Positions 58,501-64,000 of a stretch of DNA of 64,000 nt are shown here, one piece after another (position 1 is the first letter of the stretch; every line of letters starts with the position of its first letter). The notes beneath the pieces are model-generated. The model made no database searches, had not been told where the DNA came from, and was given only the letters and a program-made list of their open reading frames with translations. The DNA comes from Doris montereyensis (lineage: Eukaryota > Mollusca > Gastropoda > Nudibranchia > Dorididae). The position numbers and the translations under genes are program-made. Location: assembly GCA_037039925.1 (NCBI GenBank), contig JAXRKP010000815.1, positions 120,001-184,000 on the forward strand, written 5' to 3'.

Positions 58501-58860
58501 TCTCAGTCAAACACAGTAAATCTAGATCATTGTCGATGGTCAGTTCATTTAGAGTTTGTGTCTTGTTTCGACATGACCGCACATTAAGAAGGCCGACTTT
58601 TAAATGGTGCTGTTTTGATTTTAATTTTGATGTCAGTCTGCGCTACCTCCTTTTTTGGAGCGTCTCGTCTTTCTATTTTTGCTACTACACCGACGTGAAA
58701 GTAAATATTTAATTTAGTGAGTCGATGAATTGTATATTCGTCTGCTACGTTTGTTGTTTTGTTGATAAGACGCAACGTTTGGTGACTGTACACAAGTTCG
58801 ACCATGGTGACGTGAGTATTATTCTACACGAGAATGATTTTATGTTTCTTACCACGATCA
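55520..58860 (-). mobile_element. nearly complete CR1-like LINE, frame-broken
   Basis: Reading leftward from about 58860: a start region (58805-58584), then an endonuclease with TETWLLKPGD-like text near 58490, FVSRNNMHASPDTSAFNG and ITVLCIYRPPNQS (58393-58160), and LGEFNIDFNNPEKSQ and TSSSILDWIVD (58227-58015). The reverse transcriptase follows: RPLIKKPNLDSNELRNYRPV, SAYRADHSTETALLKI and LVLLDLSAAFDTL (57411-56809), the catalytic YADDTQLY (about 56555-56578), then the connection and end, RLQVVQNNAARVVV, LKKLHWLQVKDRITYKIALF and YVGPVVWNDLPREIREA (56337-55651). The 3' end has the complement of TTTTTATAGCGCATATCCAA and an (ATT)n tail at about 55514-55530. About six frame breaks make it non-autonomous. 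It is the youngest-looking LINE here. Confidence 0.92.
57545..57640. repeat. 22-bp tandem array inside the LINE
   Basis: Four units of CATCACGATGTTGTTGTGTC plus CA, replacing part of the LINE ORF between the endonuclease and the reverse transcriptase. It is a local insertion of tandem units in a transposon. Confidence 0.9.
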
Positions 58861-59139
58861 CAAGAATAACTAAAATGTCACAGTAGGAGAAATATGATTT
58901 GCTCCATTTTTCCAAAAGCAAACATGAAATTTGATAAATCCAAAGAATTTCTTGAATAAAGAACATTTTGAAACACAGTTTTGAAACAAATCGAAAGGTA
59001 TAAATTTTGACTAAAATAGAGCATAGGATGACACAGTAAGACCGAGAAAATGTAGAGCTATGAAGGAGCGCTTGTGAGGCGCTCTACTACACACTACATA
59101 TGTATCTGTGTATCAGATTTTGCTGTTTCCTCCTCATTT

Positions 59140-59310
59140 GCTGTGGGTCCTACTCCTTTTCTTTCCTTCTTTCCCTTATCTTTTATTTTGCTGTTTTGAG
59201 ATCAGTGCATATAGTGGCCAGGGTAAATTTCAATAAAACACAACCTTATTCACCATCAGATCACCGTCATTGTGGAAGGGGTAAATTTCTATGAAACAAA
59301 CAAAACATCC
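59140..59310 (+). repeat. SINE-C tail, one and a half copies
   Basis: GTGGGTCCTACTCCTTTTCT, TTTATTTTGCTGTTTTGAGA, then AAATTTCAATAAAACACAAC, and a second end ATCACCGTCATTGTGGAAGG with AAATTTCTATGAAACAAACA. From 59310 to 59790 nothing is recognised. Confidence 0.7.
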
Positions 59311-59789
59311 AGAGAATGTGTCTTTAGTTTCTTACCATTTCTTCTATCTTACATAATTTGGAAGCCCGATTGCGATTCATGTTGACCAATGAAAACGTTC
59401 TATTCTGAGGTACCTTTGTGTGGGGTAATCTTTTAAATGAAAGCAGATGGTATACTACAAAAAGCAACATAACACATCTAATAGACCCTAGAATAACATA
59501 GGCTATCAAAATTAAGTGTTACATCAATATAGAATTTATCAAAAATGTGATTTGTGACTCAATTTATTCACTCCCAGTCCCAGACGATGACAACTTGGCT
59601 AAGGACTTCTAGGCAAACCGGTTGTAAACAATGATGTGCTTAGTCCTATTAAATAATAACGGTTTATTAGTTTCATTCTTTTTGTAGAGGCGCTCTGCCA
59701 CCCTTTGAAGATTTAGATTTTAGATCTAGACTAATAGAGATTTTAATCGTTTCACTGGAGTGTCATTTCATTTGTCTTCAGATTAGTGC

Positions 59790-60200
59790 ATTTACTCTCT
59801 ACCACTAGATCTAGATCTAGATCTAGGTCTATGTCTAGATCTAACATGATCAAGTTCTTGGAACGTAATAATTTTTGTCAAGTCCCAGACTGTTGCGTTG
59901 TCACATTGTGATCTAGATCTAAATCTAATCTAGAGTATAGCGAATATGAAAAATTAAATAATTTGACATCACTGTAGTGTACGTGTGGTGAAGCGTATAG
60001 AATATAGACTAGATCTAGACTAGACTAGATCTAGCTCTAGATTCTGGCTCTATTTTTCGAAGTGACTTCGCAATAATGACGAATATTTGAGAGAGAAAAA
60101 TGCTATTTGTGATTTGTATCAGATGTATTGCCGATTACGGATGATGAATCGAGTACCGTTTTGGGAGAGAAACACAAGATTTTCTCCTGATATAAAGTTT
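59790..60200. repeat. dispersed repeat family G, copy 2
   Basis: AGATCT-rich blocks (59807-59840, 59910-59930, 60010-60040), then TTTCGAAGTGACTTCGC near 60056 and GATGTATTGCCGATTACGG near 60122, in the same order as 13985-14240. From 60200 to 60540 no gene is seen. Confidence 0.6.
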
Positions 60201-60540
60201 TGTTAAGTTTAAAAATACATGTACTTCAACAGCGACGTGATTGATAGCTCCGCCGTCTTGGTTCATTGTTTAGAACCAGAGACGATGTTGTCAAGGTCGT
60301 GTGACGTCACGACTTTTCAGCCCTATGAGTATGAGGAAAGATAGATGTAGTGACACAACATAGATCTACATGCGTGCAAGCTACACAAAGAGAGACACAC
60401 ACGCACATGCACATAGATTTAGATCTAAATAGAATCTATATTCAGATCAAATCACATGTCACACAGATCTCGACCTAATGTTGAATCGTGACACAAGACT
60501 TAAGAAAGATAGAAGGGGAGGAGAAACCATTACAATGATG

Positions 60541-60650
<110 letters not shown>

Positions 60651-60736
60651 AACAGACAGACTTTCACAGAGACAGACAGTATACATACAAGAAACAAACA
60701 GACAAAGGACTGGGATAAAAAATAAACACATAATAG

Positions 60737-60923
60737 AAAGAAAGAAACCAATCAGAATTTTTTTCTTTTTAGATAAGATTTTTATTACAGAAGGAAGAAT
60801 GACAGATTTAGTGAGACAAGGCCAAGTTTAAAGATAAATTAATGGAGAGACACAAAAACATGAGCAAAAAGAGCAACTGTTGTTGGAGAGACCATAGATT
60901 ATTAGATAGTGGTGGGGACATTT

Positions 60924-60956
<33 letters not shown>

Positions 60957-62010
60957 TGAGAGAGAGAGAGAGAGTGGAGAGAGAGATAACTGTATACGAT
61001 AAACCATCATTCCTTCTTTTTCCCTGTTCTGGAATGGGTAATTCAGCTTGAAAAGTATAAAAATATAAACAAACGGTTCAAGGATGAATAAATTGGGTCA
61101 TATTATATGGAGACATCAGTGGGCGGTTCAATGAAAGCTAATAAAATTTTAAATCGTCTTAATTAATCCTTTCACCACAATGGTGGTTACATTCAATTAA
61201 ACAAACAAACAAGGGGATTACACACACAATAGAATTGAAAGAAACCAATCAGTTATTTATTTGTTGTTTTTATTTTTTAATCTTACAGGTATCACACACC
61301 AAGGTGGACTTGGGTTCATCTTTTTTTATTTTTACCAAAGGATTATTTTTATTACACAAACAATTAGAATTTGAAAGAAACCAATGAATTTTTTTACTTT
61401 AACATTAGATTTATTATGAGAAAGGAACAATGACAGATTTAGTTTAATCAGTTTAATCAAATTAATGTGATAATTAATGTATTTAAGATACCGCAAAACA
61501 ACAAGGCATTTGTTGTTGGTTTTTGCGACCATAGATTATTAGATACGGTGGTGGGGACATTTGATATAGCAGACGCTTGGGAAAGACAAACAAAGGGTCA
61601 TGTTTTGGATTATACAGTGGAACTCGCAAGTTGGCGACACAGCTGGGACCGACCAAAAACATCTATTACATCGGAGTTCTCGCTATTTCGAGCTGTGGTG
61701 AAATAGCACATGTCATGTATAGCATGGATTTGATTAGTTGTATTGCAATCACACTATTCCCAGGTTTTATTGATTATTCCCATATTTGGATTACGATTAG
61801 TTGGTTTTCTTCCTTGACATGAATACTGGTTCAATCCAAATTTGCCAATAAAATATAAATGCGTCAGAGATTTCACGCCCATTTCAGTTATTTATTTGTT
61901 GTTTTTATTTTTTACGATCTTACAGGTGATTGACACACCAAGATTTTTCTTGCCTTCATCTTTTTTTATTTTTACCAAATTATTATTTTTATTACACAAA
62001 CAATTTGCAA
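60737..62010. repeat. 635-bp tandem duplication
   Basis: Two pairs of matches have the same offset of about 635 bp. 60740-60930 (GAAACCAATCAG, GAATGACAGATTTAG, TAGTGGTGGGGACATTTGA) matches 61373-61565. 61250-61370 (CAGTTATTTATTTGTTGTTT, ATCTTTTTTTATTTTTACCA) matches 61888-62010. So the unit is about 635 bp and is present twice, with divergence. No gene is evident in it. Confidence 0.75.
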
Positions 62011-63062
62011 GGGATTTTACGGGTGTTATTTATTTTACCGTAACATTAGATTTAGATGAGAAAGAGTATCTGGATTCAACCCGAGTTGGCTATCTTTTTG
62101 ATCTCGCTATCAACAAGGTGTTTTTGATTGACTTAAACTTAGCCTTTAAGATGGGAAAACAATCTGGGGATTTGGATTGATGGTGCTATTCCCAGGTTTT
62201 AGATTGATCGCACTATTCCCAGGATTTGGATTGATCACACTATTCCAAGTATTTGGATTGATCACACTATTCCAAGGATTTGGATTGATCACACTATTCC
62301 CAGGATTTGGATTGATCACACTATTCCCAGGTTTTAGATTGATAGCACTATTCCCAGGTTTTGGATTGATCACACTATTCCCAGGTTTTGGATTGATCGC
62401 ACTATTCCCAGGATTTGGATTGATCACACTATTCCCAGGTTTTGGATTGATCACACTATTCCCAGGTTTTGGATTGATCACACTATTCCAAGGATTTGGA
62501 TTGATCACACTATTCCAAGGATTTGGATTGATCACACTATTCCCAGGATTTGGATTGATCACACTATTCCAAGGATTTGAGGATTTGGATTGATCACACT
62601 ATTCCCAGGATTTGGATTGATCACACTATTCCCAGGATTTGGATTGATCACACCCTTCCCAGGATTTGGATTGATCACACTATTCCCAGGATTTGGATTG
62701 ATCGCACTATTCCCAGGATTTGGATTGATCACACTATTCCCAGGATTTGGATTGATCACACTATTCCCAGGATTTGGATTGATCACACTATTCCAAGGAT
62801 TTGGATTGATCACACTATTCCCAGGTTTTGGATTGATCACACTATTCCAAGGATTTGGATTGATCACACTATTCCCAGGATTTGGATTGATCACACTATT
62901 CCAAGGATTTGGATTGATCGCACTATTCCAAGGATTTGGATTGATCACACTATTCCCAGGATTTGGATTGATCACACTATTCCCAGGATTTGGATTGATC
63001 GCACTATTCCCAGGTTTGCTCCCGTTATTTCCGAGCTCGTTTCTTTTGAGTTCCACTGTATA
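61611..63062. mobile_element. pogo/Tigger-like inverted-repeat element with internal satellite
   Basis: Perfect 15-bp inverted ends: TATACAGTGGAACTC (61611-61625) and GAGTTCCACTGTATA (63048-63062). TA at each edge suits the Tc1/mariner superfamily, and CAGTGGAACTC resembles pogo/Tigger ends. No transposase is inside, so it is non-autonomous. A phrase resembling an internal repeat of the end (CGGAGTTCTCGCTATTTCGA) lies near 61672. Most of the interior is the 27-bp array. Confidence 0.7.
62176..63018. repeat. 27-bp tandem array, open on both strands
   Basis: About 31 units of GGATTGATCACACTATTCCC plus AGGATTT, with few variants (CCAAGG for CCCAGG, TTTT for ATTT). As 27 is a multiple of 3, several frames stay open: RIWIDHTIP and LITLFPGFG on the + strand, NPNPGNSVI on the - strand. 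These 9-residue repeats have no signal, no start context and no flanking gene, so I treat them as non-coding. Copy-to-copy identity is very high, which implies recent expansion. Confidence 0.95.
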
Positions 63063-63124
63063 GACATCTATAATATGCAGTACACTATAACACAATTTAT
63101 TGTGCTACTCTCCTCTATAGCCAT

Positions 63125-63640
63125 GAAACCTGGAACTTAGACAATAAGGAATACAGTAGGGTACAAACAGCTGAATTGAAATAATAATCTGAGAAGAGCA
63201 ATGGGGAAATTAAATTAATTAAAAGAGACAAAATCAGAAGCACAACAATAAGAGATCAAATCAAAACAGATGGCATAAAAACTAAGATAGAAATAAATCA
63301 ACCCAGATGGTTTTGGCATGTAGACAGAATGAATCATAAAGAGAAATAGTTAAATCAGCATACAAAAAAACAAGGCAAAAGACCAAAATGTAGACCTCGG
63401 AGAAAGTGGGAAGAAGATTTTAAAAGGCACAAAAGCAAAGAAATTTAACCTTTGCTGAAGGAAACAGAAAATGTCAGGACAGAATAGCCTGGAGAAATAT
63501 CATTTCGGGTATATCTAAACCCACCACCGGAAGGTAAAAGTAGAACAAGAACTGATGAAGAAAGGAAGAGAGAAAAGAAAGAAAGACAGAAAAGAAAGAA
63601 AGAGAGAAAGCTGTGAATACATTCTTGGCACTGACTTGTT
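63125..63640 (+). mobile_element. RTE-like LINE 3' end, copy C
   Basis: Frames read RWFWHVDRMNHKEK (about 63310-63350), KCRPRRKWEEDFKRHKSKEI (about 63390-63450) and the end AAGGTAAAAGTAGAACAAGA followed by a GAAA-rich tail (63555-63610). It shares the stretch ACAGTAG.GTACAA..GCTGAA.TGAAATA with copy B. From 63640 to 64000 no gene is seen. Confidence 0.8.
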
Positions 63641-64000
63641 ATTTATGTTCCATCCAGGGTTTACAAGTCTTTTTATTTATTTAAAATTCCCTATGTAGGT
63701 AGTATTTATGTGATTTTTTGATAAGTATATGATGGATTTTTGACTAGTTGAAATAAAGCACAAGAACAAAACCTTCACCACACCGTCGAGCTAATAAAAA
63801 AATAGACAACATACAGTGGATGGTGAGAAACTCATAAAAAAATTAATGATTTCAATTTTTTCATCAATTTCTGTCGTGTGGTGTGCCTCTTTTATGTACT
63901 TCTGATTTTCCGCCCCAATACATTAAAGATTGATATTAATGATAGTTAGATTGGATTCAGACGTGGGTCTGTTGAAACAAAACATGTGAATAATAAATAA

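Overview
The window looks like nuclear DNA of an animal, most likely a lophotrochozoan and probably a gastropod mollusc. That placement is inferred from the style of the repeats, the CR1-like and RTE-like LINEs and the carbohydrate sulfotransferase, not from a diagnostic marker. The DNA is AT-rich, intron-rich and crowded with microsatellites, minisatellites, tRNA-derived SINEs and decayed LINEs. No operon, bacterial gene, rRNA or CRISPR array is visible. Most long open frames are translations of simple repeats, not genes.

Two host genes can be read. (1) On the + strand, exons scattered over 24770-45980 encode the mitochondrial enzyme N-acetylglutamate synthase (NAGS). They cover most of the amino-acid-kinase-like domain, the linker and the last residues. 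Splice phases agree from exon to exon, but two exons carry in-frame stops (30936-30938 and 37760-37762), one junction fits poorly, and the 5' exon(s) and most of the catalytic acetyltransferase exon(s) were not found. (2) On the - strand, 17111-18906 is an intronless Golgi-type carbohydrate sulfotransferase (HNK-1ST/C4ST family). Both PAPS-binding motifs and an N-terminal membrane anchor can be read, but only by changing frame several times. Either both loci are pseudogenes or the assembly carries uncorrected indels; the sequence alone cannot decide.

Layout: 1-5.1 kb, SINEs and a decayed RTE-like LINE; 5.1-17 kb, tandem arrays, trinucleotide and CT/GA tracts, a pyrimidine-rich array and LINE ends; 17.1-18.9 kb, the sulfotransferase; 19-24.7 kb, SINEs and a second LINE copy; 24.7-46.4 kb, NAGS, its introns filled with SINEs and arrays; 46.9-53 kb, two diverged copies of a BESS-motif ORF segment flanking a broken P-element (THAP9-like) transposase; 53-55.5 kb, arrays; 55.5-58.9 kb, a nearly complete CR1-like LINE on the - strand; 59-64 kb, SINE tails, a 635-bp tandem duplication, a pogo/Tigger-like inverted-repeat element with a 27-bp array inside, and a LINE 3' end.

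The most striking pattern is that many minisatellites here can be traced to a seed. Three arrays grew from three different internal segments of one SINE family, one from the end of a second SINE, one from the tail of a third, one inside a terminal-inverted-repeat element, and one from the exon/intron boundary of NAGS itself, so that each unit carries a copy of the splice donor. This suggests an unusually active mechanism of local tandem amplification that uses dispersed repeats as starting points.
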